Source of the DNA: Phytophthora sp. 'mugwort'
Lineage: Eukaryota; Oomycota; Peronosporomycetes; Peronosporales; Peronosporaceae
Direction of reading: 5' to 3'
Assembly: GCA_033558025.1 (NCBI GenBank)
Contig: JAUCEF010000014.1
Span: forward strand, 3,100,001-3,164,000
Length of the DNA stretch: 64,000 nucleotides
This document shows positions 12,593-23,316 of the stretch, one piece after another. The position numbers and the translations under genes were made by a program. Under the pieces are notes generated by a model that worked only from the letters and a program-made list of their open reading frames with translations, ran no database searches and was not told the DNA's origin. The first letter of the stretch is position 1; the number at the start of each line of letters is the position of its first letter.

Positions 12593-12978
12593 GTCAGAAG
12601 GAGGTCGGGCTGAGCCGGTGAGCCAACAGAAGATTACCAGTTCGTAGAAGAAGCATCAAGTCGGCGAATCAGTGCGTGTCTTGAGGACAGTCGGAGGTCA
12701 AGCGTTGGGTAAGGCGAGAGTAAATGTGGTAACCTTGACAGGTGGCGACACACCAGTTCGGCCAAGCCACTTGCCAGCTCGGCTCGTAGCATGGCCGGGG
12801 CAGTTGTGGTGCAGTGAACGCCAGATGCGATGGTTCACATATTGCAGTTAGGAGGCAGCCACGGTACTATCCGCTGAGTACGAAGTCAGTTGGCAACTCG
12901 GCTACTCGACTGGATGAACTCGACTGTCCGTTGAGTTTGGGTGTACATTGAGATCTTTGAGAAGGGTCGGTTGAGAGT

Positions 12979-13595
12979 TGACCACACTTCATTTAACTTG
13001 GTATTTGTATAGGAACATAGTTAGCAATAGAAGGAGCCAATTGGGGGCTCCCAGGAGAAAACAATTATATCAGAGTAACTCTTTCCAAGTCCAAGACAAG
13101 TGTACACTATCCGGTAAGTCCCTGTACGGGCCGGATTACCGTTACCGCTGATACCCAAGAGGCATAGCTTGTAGGGTGTTGACTGGGTAGCGCCAAGGGA
13201 ACTAGGTCGGCCCAGGGAAGGGCGTGTCTCGCTAAGCGCGAAGGAACAAGTCCTGCCGAACTCGACGGGCCGGTACGCCGTATAGTCCGGGTATCGTCAT
13301 ACTTCTAGTCGAGATGGCTTTGCTCTCGGCGACCCGTCAAAGCAATAACGCGCTGTCGTCCGCTCTTTAGCGGAGGACACGGATATCTAAACAAGAGGCA
13401 ATCAGCTTAGCTGACCTCTGTGTATTGACTGGCTTGGGGCACTTGGTCTCGGCGGAAGCGAGACACCATCGTCTCGGAAGCGCCGAACCGCTAAGGGCAA
13501 CCCAGCGCAGGCCAACAAGTGCCGACTAGCTCGGCTATTGTTGTGTTTCTTGCCTAGTATCCACATCCGACGAATTTGTGTGTGATGAAATACCA
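12979..13595 (+). repeat. 3' LTR of Gypsy copy A (617 bp)
   Basis: This stretch matches the reverse complement of 22700-23316 over its full length, with about six differences counted by eye. It begins TGACCACACTTC and ends GAAATACCA, fitting TG...CA LTR ends. The segment just upstream is purine-rich (GAGAAGGGTCGG) and may be the polypurine tract. Inside is a small hairpin TCCGCT-ctttT-type arm pair at about 13359-13375. A 64-codon minus-strand ORF appears identically in both LTR copies, but only because the DNA is nearly identical. Confidence 0.9.
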
Positions 13596-13870
13596 CCTCT
13601 GTGCCACAAGCAGTATCATATTTATACCAGTCAGAACACTAGCGCTCAGCAATGGCATTCGGTTCTTGTTTGTTTTGTAAGTACAATCAACGACAAGTAC
13701 ATCTATGAAGTGTCGCGCATGGTCGGTAGTAATAGGGTGCATCCACAACATTAAAGCAACAGGTTCGTAGATTGGTCAACGTCGTATGTGAGTAAAATTT
13801 GTTGTCAATGAGCAACGGGGACAGCGCTTCATTACTGGCTTTAGCAAATAGGATGCATGTTTTCGTGCTG
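13596..13870 (-). pseudogene. MULE/FAR1-type transposase fragment
   Basis: On the minus strand, 13751-13596 reads through WMHPITTDHARHF and VLVVDCTYKTNKNRMPLL, the start of the MULE transposase domain with its first catalytic Asp (VDCTYKTN). The frame runs directly into the LTR at 13595, so the Gypsy insertion interrupts it. More diverged minus-strand sequence up to about 14090 may be its upstream part, but I cannot align it. Confidence 0.65.
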
Positions 13871-14462
13871 CCATTATCCCTCGGAACAACCGATGTTTTC
13901 TTGTCTATAGAACCTTGGTCGCGTCGATCTTAGACGTCGACACCCCGGCCTTGGTCTACAGAGCAACCAGATCAGCTGGTGCCATGTTGAAGGCTTCGTC
14001 GCATCACACTGGCGATGCGCTACGTGAACATGAACGCCACTAAAAGTTGGACTATTATGCAGCTCACTTGCGTCCTTGATGTACACACTTCGCCACAGTC
14101 CAGTCGTGTTCGAAGAATCAACGCCGCAATGCTAATGGCGCATCTTACAACCGATCCGCTTGGAGCTCACCATTAGACGCTGTCTATCGGAATCCTTCAG
14201 CTACTTATGTCCTGGACCTTGCTCCACTGCAAAAAAACAACGACGCACAAATCAACCTTTGGCACGTCGAACTGGTTTTGGTATCGGCAGCACTCGTCGT
14301 GGACCATCAGCTTCAATTTAATAGGATATGCAGTGTGGCAACCGAGCATGGAAATTCCAATACTATCTTTCAACGGCTTCTTGAACAAAGCAAAGATGAC
14401 TTCCACCGAGCATTTTTGCCGTCTCGTTAGTGGAGCTGCGCTGGATTGCGCGACTTAGATAA
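13870..14462. other. Unassigned sequence between MULE relic and unknown ORF
   Basis: Short minus-strand ORFs (14086-13874 and 14406-14197) exist here but show no motif I recognise. They may be the decayed N-terminal part of the MULE element. I see nothing else. Confidence 0.3.
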
Positions 14463-15020
14463 CTAGGTTTTTAAAGTCTGATTCCCACGGGCGCCAGATC
14501 TATATTTGTCATTGGATGAGGACGTAGCGCAGAGCGCGTTAAAGTTGTAAGGGGCGCTGGCACTTACGCCATCTGCCTCTGCTTTTTCTGCTCGGGTGCT
14601 CCGCTTCGAGTGCTCCCTAACTTCCCCCTTCATCAGGGAATCAAAGGTTGGGGTGCTTGTGGCCACAGGTGAGACGTCGCCGAGGACAGGAGGCTGGTAA
14701 ACGTCTTCGTCATCAATCGTCTTCTTGACCAAGTTCCAAGCGACATCGACGCGATTCAGCTGGTAATGAGGCTCAGACCACGTCTTCTTCCACTGCTCTC
14801 CAAACTGCAGCGGCTCCAAATCTTTCCCCGCACAGGTCCCACTCGGTCTCCAAGAGGTCTGTTTCTTCAACGCACTCGGCTTGCTTCTCAAGGACGTTAC
14901 CGCCGTGACTCGAAAAGGCGATTTTTGCGATTGCAGATGGTATGATCTTAAAATTCCGCCAATCATCGCGAAGAATTTTAGAATCCTGCCAATCACCGGG
15001 AATAATTCTGAATCCGCCAA
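14463..15020 (-). CDS. Unrecognised ORF, 185 residues
   Basis: An open minus-strand frame of 185 codons with no family I recognise. It contains a middle part with QWKKTWSEPHYQL and VAWNLVKKTIDDED, and a Ser/Thr-rich tail with LGDVSPVATSTPTFDSLM. Its first 25 codons overlap an imperfect tandem repeat (14954-15045), so the start is doubtful. It lies between two transposon relics and could be a fragment of an element accessory protein. Confidence 0.3.
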   Translation of the reverse strand: MADSELFPVIGRILKFFAMIGGILRSYHLQSQKSPFRVTAVTSLRSKPSALKKQTSWRPSGTCAGKDLEPLQFGEQWKKTWSEPHYQLNRVDVAWNLVKKTIDDEDVYQPPVLGDVSPVATSTPTFDSLMKGEVREHSKRSTRAEKAEADGVSASAPYNFNALCATSSSNDKYRSGARGNQTLKT

Positions 15021-15045
15021 TCAACGAGAAGGTTTTTAATTCTGA
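14954..15045. repeat. Imperfect tandem repeat, about 29 bp, three units
   Basis: The word CCGCCAATCA or CTGCCAATCA recurs at about 14956, 14985 and 15014. Each time it is followed by a CG-rich step and an AATTTTAGAATC-like run. Confidence 0.6.
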
Positions 15046-15063
15046 ACTGAGGCGCGAATACCA

Positions 15064-16110
15064 TTGCGGCCCTTTAATTTTCTCTCGCTACATACTAAGC
15101 ACTTCGACAACACGATGAAGGCAGAACTTATCAAGTGCACTCGGCCTACAAGACACCAAATGCTACTGCTGTGGAGCAAGGCCAAATCGTCGACCACAAT
15201 GTCCTTCCGTAAGCTCGCTCTATGGGCCAAGGTGGGTTTTAGTCTAAACTCATCCCCTAGCGAGTCTATGATTAACAGGACGCTCAAAGCGCGAGCCAAG
15301 CTGATGGAGAACGCTGTTGCCCACGATGTCCGCAAGAATTAGCCAACTCGTGCCCAGCTTCTTTTCTTATCATGCTCTGGGAGCTAGAAGGAATCGTCCT
15401 TAGCGGAGTCATCATCGCTTACTACGCGTCTACGCTTGCGAAACTGTTGCGCATACCAAAGGCACAACAGCCTAAGCTTGGTCGCTCCTAGTTGCGTTGC
15501 CCGCAGGAGCGACATGGGCTTCGTTGGCATCGAGTGTTTGATGAGTCCTCGTCTGTGGATTTCGACAGAATGCAAGAGGCGCTGAAGGCAGTCGTACGCC
15601 AATACACACCGTGCAACGTATTCAAGATGGACGAGTCTGCGTTTTTCTACAACGAATCCCCACGCGGATCTATTTGCAAGAACGCCACCCCAGCGTTTAA
15701 GCAAAGCAAGTCCCGCGTCACAATGGCGTACTACACCAATGGAGACGGCACCGAGAAGCTTCCACTTTTATTTCTGGGTACGGCGGCGAAACCCAGATGG
15801 TTTTCCAAAAAGCCTACCAATATGCAATATGTTGGGACGGGGAAGGGTCGAATGTGTACATGGATATACCAGCAGTGGATGGTAGATCTCTACGAGAAGA
15901 TGACACTTCAGAAGCGATAATTGTTGTTGCCCGTCGACGACGCTTCGTCGTATAACGAGACAGGTCTTCAAACGACCCACGTCCGTGTCCTCAAGCTACC
16001 TCCGATTACTACGGCCAAGATTCATCCAATGGACTAAGGTATTATATACTGCATCAAACGAGAGGTCGTCTCTAAAACATGATTCACGCTTTCGAGCAAC
16101 TTGGTGAGTT
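15064..16110 (+). pseudogene. pogo-like transposase relic 1
   Basis: 15064-15342 encodes a CENP-B/Tigger-like helix-turn-helix segment (RPTRHQMLLLWSKAKS, LALWAKVGF). 15492-15920 encodes the DDE_1 superfamily core: FKMDESAFFYNESPRGS carries the first Asp, followed by KQSKSRVTMAYYTNGDGTEKLPLLFLG. After a frameshift near 15920 the frame continues with a VDDASSYNE segment (second Asp region) and LPPITTAKIHPMD. There an in-frame TAA replaces the Gln codon expected before GIIYCIKRE. Tc1/mariner superfamily, pogo group. It is inactive because of the frameshift and the stop. Confidence 0.8.
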
Positions 16111-16124
16111 TGATGGAAACCCTT

Positions 16125-16228
16125 ACAAAGTGTGTATGTTGACAGCGTTAAAGTGGTGTTAAGCGGCCTGAAACAAAAGTGTGTATTTTCAGCGTTAGGG
16201 TGGTGTGAAGCGGCCTGAAACAAAGTGT
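16125..16228. repeat. Tandem duplication, about 48 bp
   Basis: Two similar units begin with ACAAA(A)GTGTGTAT and end with AAGCGGCCTGAA (starts near 16125 and 16173). A third start is seen at 16220. They lie just downstream of pogo relic 1. Confidence 0.7.
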
Positions 16229-16389
16229 CGACCACCACCATACGTAATTTCTGGTTTCATTCGACATTGATAAGGAAAGGTAGCGTGTCATTTGTATAGA
16301 ACGAAATCCGTACACATGACGATTTCACCAAACCTCCTTCTTTTTTACACCCTCTCTACTTTATCCATATCAGGAGTTGCCTATTCACG

Positions 16390-16987
16390 CATTCTACTGT
16401 AGTGGATTCAAATGTTGTCTTGGGTTTGCATTCAGATTTGCATCCTGGCGTCCCACGCAGTGAACTCGAGTTGGATCACCAACTCTGTTTAACTACAGCA
16501 AGGAACGGAAACGTCGTGCGGACATTATTGTCAAGGCACTGTATCAGGCTCTACACAGTGGCGTTACTTTGCGTGACTCATCTGGACCCGCACCAACACT
16601 GGATTCCGAACTTTCGCTCCATCCGTCCTCTTTGCTCCGGCGACTAATATGGACTGGTTTCCAGCTAGCGCAGACTGGAGGGCAAGCTTTGCCGAAGTTG
16701 ACCGTGATGAGCCTTGTCGTGCATGATGGCTACGCATGCCGTCATCGCATCCTTACAACCACTGCTTCCAGCCGCTGCATCCTGAGTTCCCGGTGTTTGC
16801 TCCTGCCGAGTTCGATTCCGAGTACATTCAATCCCTTGTGAAGGATGACGTCGACCATAACGAGCCGACTCCGCCAAGTCTGTCTCCTGCTGCACTGACT
16901 TTACCAATCGAGAAGGTCAGGCTATTTTCGAGACAGTGGGCGTTTGCTTCGGTCTTTATCGCAGTCATTCAGTCCCGTTTTCGCTGA
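16390..16987 (+). pseudogene. C-terminal fragment of the Gypsy-family antisense ORF (copy B)
   Basis: Three plus-strand frames together match the C-terminus of the antisense ORF of copy A (8830-8231). Corresponding parts are HPEFPVFAPAEFDSEY (about 16780-16825), NEPTPPSLSPAA (about 16860) and the upstream GLHSDLHPGVP (about 16424-16455). Frameshifts lie near 16640 and 16740. Position and orientation relative to the chromodomain are the same as in copy A. The amino-acid match is clear but well below the LTR identity. Confidence 0.75.
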
Positions 16988-17046
16988 GCTGTTTCTCGAG
17001 TTGTAGTCATAGCGACTCGGCTGAGTCTTCCATAACTTCATTTCAT

Positions 17047-17900
17047 TCATATACAATCATGCAATGGCTTCAGTATTTTTCTCCGTTCCACCAGGCCTGA
17101 ATATCGGCCACATGGTGGTGGGTGGTGGTCAACATGTGGCACTGTAGTGCTATTTTCGTTTGCAATACTTACACCACCTGCAGACGATTCTCGCGTTCTT
17201 TTGCCGTAAGTAATCGAACCGTAAGCCTCCGCAGAAAGATTCGTAAGTGGTTCCCATGTCGGCTCGTCGTAGCCGACCCATTCGACATTGAGCAGCCGCT
17301 GAGCTCTGTTGGTGGTAGTTGATAACGGCATATCGTCATCCAGAATCGCTTCTACTTCATATTTGTCGGCGCTATCATCAACTTCAAGCTATCTTCTTGA
17401 AGGAGTTCTTCATCGAAATCGAAACTTGGGTTTCACTGAGCTCGTCCACTAGCTGAGCAGTGGGTCTTTGCCCGAATCAGTCACCGTTTTCAGCCGAGAT
17501 ACATGCACCACTGGATAAGACCGATAATAACTCTTGTCAGGAAGTTCCAGCTCGTATGCAAATTCTCCGACCTTGTTCTTTGCTCGGAACGGTCCGTGTC
17601 ACCGACGGGCCGGTTTTATTCTTCAATCCAGCCTGACACTTGTGAGCCACGTTCCATAAACAGACAAACTTGGTCTCCTTCGTTGAACAAGGATCTTTGG
17701 TTCTCAAATCGACTCGGCTGACACGTCACCCACTACCTCGGATGAACAAGCTGAGTTCGGGATGGCATCACGCTCTCTTTTACAAAGACGAGCGTTGTGT
17801 TCGCCGAGCTTTCTCCGCTATCTGGTATCTTTCGCGAGTCGCAACGCGACTTCCCGATAACGATTGGTTTCCCTACGCCCTTGAACAACACCAGCTGAGT
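17047..17900 (-). pseudogene. Gypsy copy B integrase tail with chromodomain
   Basis: 17331-17047 reads DDMPLSTTTNRAQ-like linker and the chromodomain LLNVEWVGYDEPTWEPL, with the aromatic residues kept. Upstream, 17760-17500 gives FAYELELPD, YPVVHVSRLK and a broken segment for HGPFR. At about 17896-17903 the sequence joins directly to the RT/RNase H connection region, missing the integrase core. Confidence 0.8.
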
Positions 17901-17902
17901 CC

Positions 17903-19620
17903 CATCCCGCTCCCGTACCCGGCTTCACTTTCAAGTAAAAGGGCGACAGTAATACCACGAAACTCGTGGCTCGGCCGTATAGATTGATTTGGGCTGGTAC
18001 GCTCAATCCAAAGTCGATAAGCGAGTAAACATGTTGAGTGTCTTGCTTTCCAGAAGCGTATAATAGACCTTTAACAATGAAGTAAAGCTAACAGCCCCTT
18101 CTCAGCTGCGTGATAGTTGACTTCATTGTCTTTGAGACTCGGCCACAGAACCGGATTGAGTACAGTTTATCTTCGTGGGGCTTCATCAGAGTCGAACTCA
18201 ACGCCCAGTCGTTAGTGGAAGCATAATGTAGACACGTCTTTAACGGGATCAAAGTGTCGGAGTATCGGGGCTCGAATAACCTTTTTCTTCAAATGCTGCG
18301 AAAGCTGACTTAGCTGAAGTCAGATCACTTCCAGAAGTGAAGTCGGCGTCCTTAAGCTGATAGAGGACAACACTGTATACCGCCAGCTTCTGAATAAACC
18401 GACTATAGTCGTGCAGTGCACACAGGAAAGCTTGCAACCCTTTCTTCAATTTCGGGAAAGCCAACTCAGCTATTTATTCCAACTTCTTTTGATTGACAAA
18501 AATACCACCGGTGAGATTCCATGAGAGATAAAATTAACTGTCTGTTGCACAAAGGCGCTCTTCGTGAAACTGACGCTGATTCAGCACTCGGTGAATCGAG
18601 TCAGTAGTCGTCTAACTTGGCTAAACATTCATCAAATGTCTTCCCACTAAAGAAGATGTCATCCACGAACGACCGACGTTCAAATATCAGGACGTGTTTT
18701 GGATGCATCGGACTCTCCATTGCTGAACATGTTACCATCTGGTCCATCCACCAACTCTGGAGTGGATCGACTCTGTTAAGACTCGATGATCTACTTCAAA
18801 CTTGGCCGGGCAACTTGGCTTGTTAGTTAGCTGAGTTCTCCCACCACCATCTTGGCCGCGCTGAGTCGCGGATGCGTCTTCGGCTTGGCGGACACATTCG
18901 GCATAAGTAGTCCATCCGCCTCGAGGTTGTACATAACCACACAAGGCGTTGTCGATTACCCCTGGTAGATCATTGGTGCGTTCGTCAAGCCAAAAAGGCA
19001 TTCGAGCTACTCAAAATGCCCCAGCACACAGCCGAAAGCCGAAATTTCCGCGCTCGTCGAGTCATGATAACAGTTCAAAACCCGCTGGCTGCATCCTGGG
19101 AGCAAAACCACAAATAAGCTTTCCAGATCAGTAAGCAGATCATCGACTAATGGCATGATACATTCCATGAGTTCCGTTACTGTGTTGACCATCTTATAGT
19201 CAATACATAAACAAATATTTGCGCCGTTCTTCTTAAGAACAATATCGGGGACGCCCAAAGGCTGTCAACACGGCTTCAATAGACCCTTGAGTAGCTCGTA
19301 CCACTTCTTCAAGTGCTCGAGGGGGCTGCCAAGCTCGTTGTTTGATTGGCTGGTGTACTTGGACATCGATATCGCAAATGGCACCATAGACTGGTGGTGG
19401 CTTGCATTTCCACTTGTGATCATGATGTCTTCATGGCGTTTAAGGGTAGCTACCAGCTGTTGTTGGTGCTCCGGTATGTGATCACTGCATATCACATTAT
19501 CTCCAGTGTAGTCGAGAACCGTATGCGTCGAATTTTCAAACCAGGCAGAATAGCCAACTCGCGAGCGTAATATCCTCCAGATCAATCTCAGTAGCTGAGT
19601 GTTCAAACTCAGCTACGTCC
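17903..19620 (-). pseudogene. Gypsy copy B reverse transcriptase / RNase H-like region
   Basis: 19606-19265 and 19258-19007 give the RT N-terminal half (YELLKGLLKPC, IVLKKNGANICLCIDYKMVN). 19001-18732 gives a GLTN-type segment, VIDNALCGYVQPRGGW and then a long linker rich in Gln, Thr and Arg. The FVDD catalytic box is read at 18669-18658. 18464-18249 gives the connection (LYQLKDADFTSGSD, SAKSAFAAFEEK). Stops and shifts occur in each part. Unlike copy A, the catalytic Asp pair is present. Confidence 0.8.
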
Positions 19621-19846
19621 ATGCTTTCATCAGCCACAGTCATTACAGCCAGGTCTTATCTTCCTCTGGATCGCTGAGCTCAACACTTCCGTCAAGTTAC
19701 ATTCAAGTTCGTCGTTTTTCTCACCCATATCTCGGGCCGTTGCGCTTCGATTACAAAAGCGAATACATAGTTGCTTCCACCACCGGCTCAGCTGACTGCG
19801 GCTGCCCGTTATTCTCCAACCCAGCCAGTGTTGGCGGCCGCCGAGT

Positions 19847-22215
19847 TTAAATCCTTCGGCTCGTAGTTGTCTGGAGCTCAGAAGGGACAGTTGACTTGTC
19901 GACTGACATTTGGAAAAGTTTGGAGAATGTTTCCAAACTGGAACAACTCGCAGCGCCCGACTTCGTGCACCTGTTTACAGCACGTGCAACGTCGGCGGCA
20001 AAAGTGCGCTGAATGGCCATCCTCGATACAAGCAGCGTAGGGTCCATAGCGCGGACGCTCACGTGAGCCATCTCGACGGTCCTGACGACCGGAGTGTCTG
20101 CATTCACGCGAGCCATCTTGCGATCTCGGCGATCAAAACGCTGGCGTTCATTCGAGTCATCTCGGCGGTCTCGACGGTCAGATGTGTTGAAAAGTTGACT
20201 GGTCGCGGTCGAACGTTTACCCCTCGAGTCTGCTCGAACAGCTGAGTCCCTGAAGCATTAGATGACGTTCGCCTCATCGAGTATAACCTTGGCCTGGGTC
20301 GGAATCCGACTCGCTATAGTCGCTGTAGGCGCTGTCGCCGTCTGACGAATCCAACGACCTGTCTCGTCAACTCGGTTTTCGCGGGTCGACACCGCCATAG
20401 CGATCGTCAACTGACGCATCGGCAAGTGTAACTCGGCGATCACAACCATCATCTCGGCGATCACGACCATCATCTCGGCGATCTCGACGGTCATTTTGGT
20501 CGGGAATCACGTCAGTATTCACGGCGAGATTCGCTCCGCCGACGTCCATCTCCACGCCGAGTATTGTCATTGCACCGTGTCCCCTGGGTTTGCCTTACAT
20601 TGGTAGATCGCGCTGTTTTTGCGTTTCTCACCCGGAATACGCCGATCGACAATCTGTTGAACGCGGTGGATGTCAGTAAGTTGAAGCGGGTACAACATAT
20701 CCATGATCTCATCTCCTCGATGAAGCACGAACTGCTCCACATGCTCAGTTGCATCCGCACCATCCTTACAATATTGAATGTTGATGGTGCGTGCGCACCC
20801 GTTCGAATGAACAAGGAAATAACTAACGGGCTCGTTCTCTTTGCGTTTCGCCGAGTAGTAGCGTGTGCGCGCCCATTGGTCGGATTGGGAGCAGTAGTAA
20901 TCCAGGAACTGCTCGCTGAGCAGATGTCACTTCTTCTGTGTCCGCCCGTCCAACGGGCGGTACCAGCTTTTGGCAGCTCGACCCAAGCAAAGCCAAAACG
21001 GCTCTCACCACAAATTTTGCAGCATGCGAGTTCCTTTCATCTCGTAGATAAACCTCTTCAGCCACTGCAACGATGCATCCGAACGGAATCGCCTCCCACC
21101 GAACTCAGCCGTCTTGGCTAGCGAGAAGTGGGTTCTCAGTTCGCAAATACTGAGTGTCGTTTCGCCGTAGCTGAGTCGACAAATTTGCCCCTTCACCGAC
21201 GCGTCACAATCGCCGGTGCCGCTATCGTAACTCGGCTTACCATCTTGTTCCTCGTCTTCGAGTTCGACTTCATCTTCAGCATCGCCAATGAAATCACAAC
21301 GACCCGCCCGCTCCCTCAATCGCTTCGGAGTCCTCAATATTTGGGAATCCTCGAAGTACAGAGTCCATTTTGTGGATCGGAACCTACCCACTCACTTAGT
21401 TTCAGGCGTCTTTGGAAGCGGAATCTTACTGGGATCCTCGGCAAACTCGGCGATGGGTTTAGCCATCATCGGTTGAGCTCCCTGGCTCTCTCTTCAGGCC
21501 GAACGTAGCTCGCAGTCTACTGGGTCAGCACTATACCAGCTCGTTGGAGGTCCCAGCTTGATAGAATTGAGCTGTTTGGGAGGCCATTGCAGCGGTAGCC
21601 CATGGCTCTCAGCAACACCACCGTATCTTCGACAAGCTGATTGATGCTGGTACTATTCACCAGCTGAGCAAGTCCCGGGTCTAAGATCGGCCAGTTTGTA
21701 TGGGCCATGGCTACCATGCGAACATCATCATCCATTCCGATTGGGACCTCATTCTTCGCCAAGACCTTATTCGCGCTCAGCGTGTAGGGGTTACGTGCCG
21801 CTCTTGGTACTAGGGGTGGGCGTTCCCCTTGGGCAACACCGTGATCTTCATCGACTACATCATCGACAATTTCAGCGGTGAGGTTACACTCCACATGGCG
21901 CGGATTTCCCATCCGGATCGTTTGCACAGTTGGAGCGACATCTCGTCGCGTTCCGCGCGGAGCTCGGCTTTCGTCTTCGAACGAGGATATATCCACCGAA
22001 CGGGATAAGATTACTCGATTTGCCGTTTTTTTGCTCAACGTAATCAGTCGATGACGGGTGTCATGGCCCTCAAATCCACAAAAATGGAGGAGTCGACAGA
22101 AATCGTATTGCCCTGCCTCACCCCTAAATCCCTTCCCTGTAGGGCTCAACCCTATAGGGCCGAGCAAGGCGTGACCATGCTTGGTCCTGAGTTTAAGTCC
22201 TCCTGCTCCGCACAC
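19847..22215 (-). pseudogene. Gypsy copy B gag
   Basis: 22215-21517 contains VEDTVVLLRAMGYRCNG, matching 17-403 of copy A. 21391-21005 contains ASLQWLKRFIYEMKGTR. 20570-20367 contains the Arg/Asp repeats (RRDDGRDRRDDG) and 20116-19847 the zinc-knuckle end. Several frameshifts break it. The region between the knuckle and RT is much shorter than in copy A (protease missing). Confidence 0.8.
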
Positions 22216-22679
22216 GGATCTTAAACCGCAGGCGTTGTTCGGCTTGCCAAGTGAGTGGGGTTTTTCGCCCCTCCTGTATGGCCTAACCTAACAGTTGGAT
22301 AAAAAGACAAACAGCCAATTTGGTACCGGAGGAGCTTCATTTTAATACCGGGCATACCGCATTTACTACATTTTGGTACTGATATCCGGTGGATATATCC
22401 ATACCCGTCGTCTTCACATACCCGACTTCAGCCTTCTCTTTCATCACTTCCTCCTTCATCTTCTTGGTCTACAGTCTCATCTTCGTCAAACCGGACGCTA
22501 CCGACAATTTCCGCCGCCAGGTCAGAGATCAGTTCACCAGCCGGGTTCACCCGGGCGAGACGTGACCCTCCGGCTGTCGCCGAGCTGGCTCCGCTTGGCG
22601 TCGACGATCCCTTGACCATCCTGCCCAGTACTAAAATTTTGGTTAACTTGGCACCTACCGAAAGAAGCACGCCGAGCTT

Positions 22680-22696
22680 CAAAGTCGCGGAACCAG
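22680..22696 (-). other. Probable primer-binding site of Gypsy copy B
   Basis: Immediately inside the 5' LTR (4-bp spacer TAAC), the minus strand reads TGGTTCCGCGACTTTG. A TGG start at this distance is typical of a site complementary to a tRNA 3' end (...GTCGCGGAACCA). I cannot name the tRNA. Confidence 0.6.
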
Positions 22697-22699
22697 TTA

Positions 22700-23316
22700 T
22701 GGTATTTCATCACACACAAATTCGTCGGATGTGGATACTAGGCAAGAAACACAACAATAGCCGAGCTAGTCGGCACCTGTTGGCCTGCGCTGGGTTGCCC
22801 TTAGCGGTTCGGCGCTTCCGAGACGATGGTGTCTCGCTTCCGCCGAGACCAAGTGCCCCAAGCCAGTCGATACACAGAGGTCAGCTAAGCTGATTGCCTC
22901 TTGTTTAGATATCCGTGTCCTCCGCTAAAGAGCGGACGACAGCGCGTTATTGCTTTGACGGGTCGCCGAGAGCAAAGCCATCTCGACTAGAAGTATGACG
23001 ATACCCGGACTATACGGCGTACCGGCCCGTCGAGTTCGGCAGGACTTGTTCCTTCGCGCTTAGCGAGACACGCCCTTCCCTGGGCCGACCTAGTTCCCTT
23101 GGCGCTACCCAGTCAACACCCTACAAGCTATGCCTCTTGGGTATCAGCGGTAACGGTAATCCGGCCCGTACAGGGACTTACCGGATAGTGTACACTTGTC
23201 TTGGACTTGGAAAGAGTTACTCTGATATAATTGTTTTCTCCTGGGAGCCCCCAATTGGCTCCTCCTATTGCTAACTATGTTCCTAATCAAATACCAAGTT
23301 AAATGAAGTGTTGTCG
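22700..23316 (-). repeat. 5' LTR of Gypsy copy B (617 bp)
   Basis: Full-length inverted match to 12979-13595, with about six differences by eye, most of them in the first 70 bp of the LTR. The outer end reads CGACAACACTTC where copy A reads TGACCACACTTC, so the canonical TG is mutated. The inner end is ...AAATACCA followed by the primer site. Confidence 0.9.

Larger units (their letters stand above)
1..13595 (+). mobile_element. Gypsy chromodomain LTR retrotransposon, copy A (5' end outside window)
   Basis: The window opens inside gag. Reading on, the plus strand shows Arg/Asp-rich gag with a zinc knuckle, aspartic protease, reverse transcriptase, RNase H, H2C2 and integrase core, and a chromodomain. 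This is the Ty3/Gypsy gene order of chromoviruses. A long ORF on the minus strand follows (12592-8231), then a 617-bp 3' LTR at 12979-13595. All coding parts have frameshifts or stops, so the copy is dead. The same arrangement, including the antisense ORF, recurs in inverted orientation at 16390-23316. The 3' LTR edge abuts a MULE transposase reading frame, so the element seems to have inserted into that older element. Confidence 0.9.
16390..23316 (-). mobile_element. Gypsy chromodomain retrotransposon, copy B (inverted, truncated)
   Basis: Read on the minus strand from 23316: 5' LTR, primer-binding site, gag, RT with an intact FVDD box, the integrase tail with chromodomain, then the last part of the convergent antisense ORF (plus strand). 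The match to copy A stops near 16390, so the rest of the antisense ORF and the 3' LTR are missing. Relative to A it lacks the protease segment and a block corresponding to A 5382-7284. Confidence 0.88.

Noticed and set aside
13402..23000. A 64-codon ORF found identically in both LTRs (13596-13402 and within 22612-22893)
   Set aside because: It is conserved only because the LTR DNA is nearly identical, and it has no protein motif.
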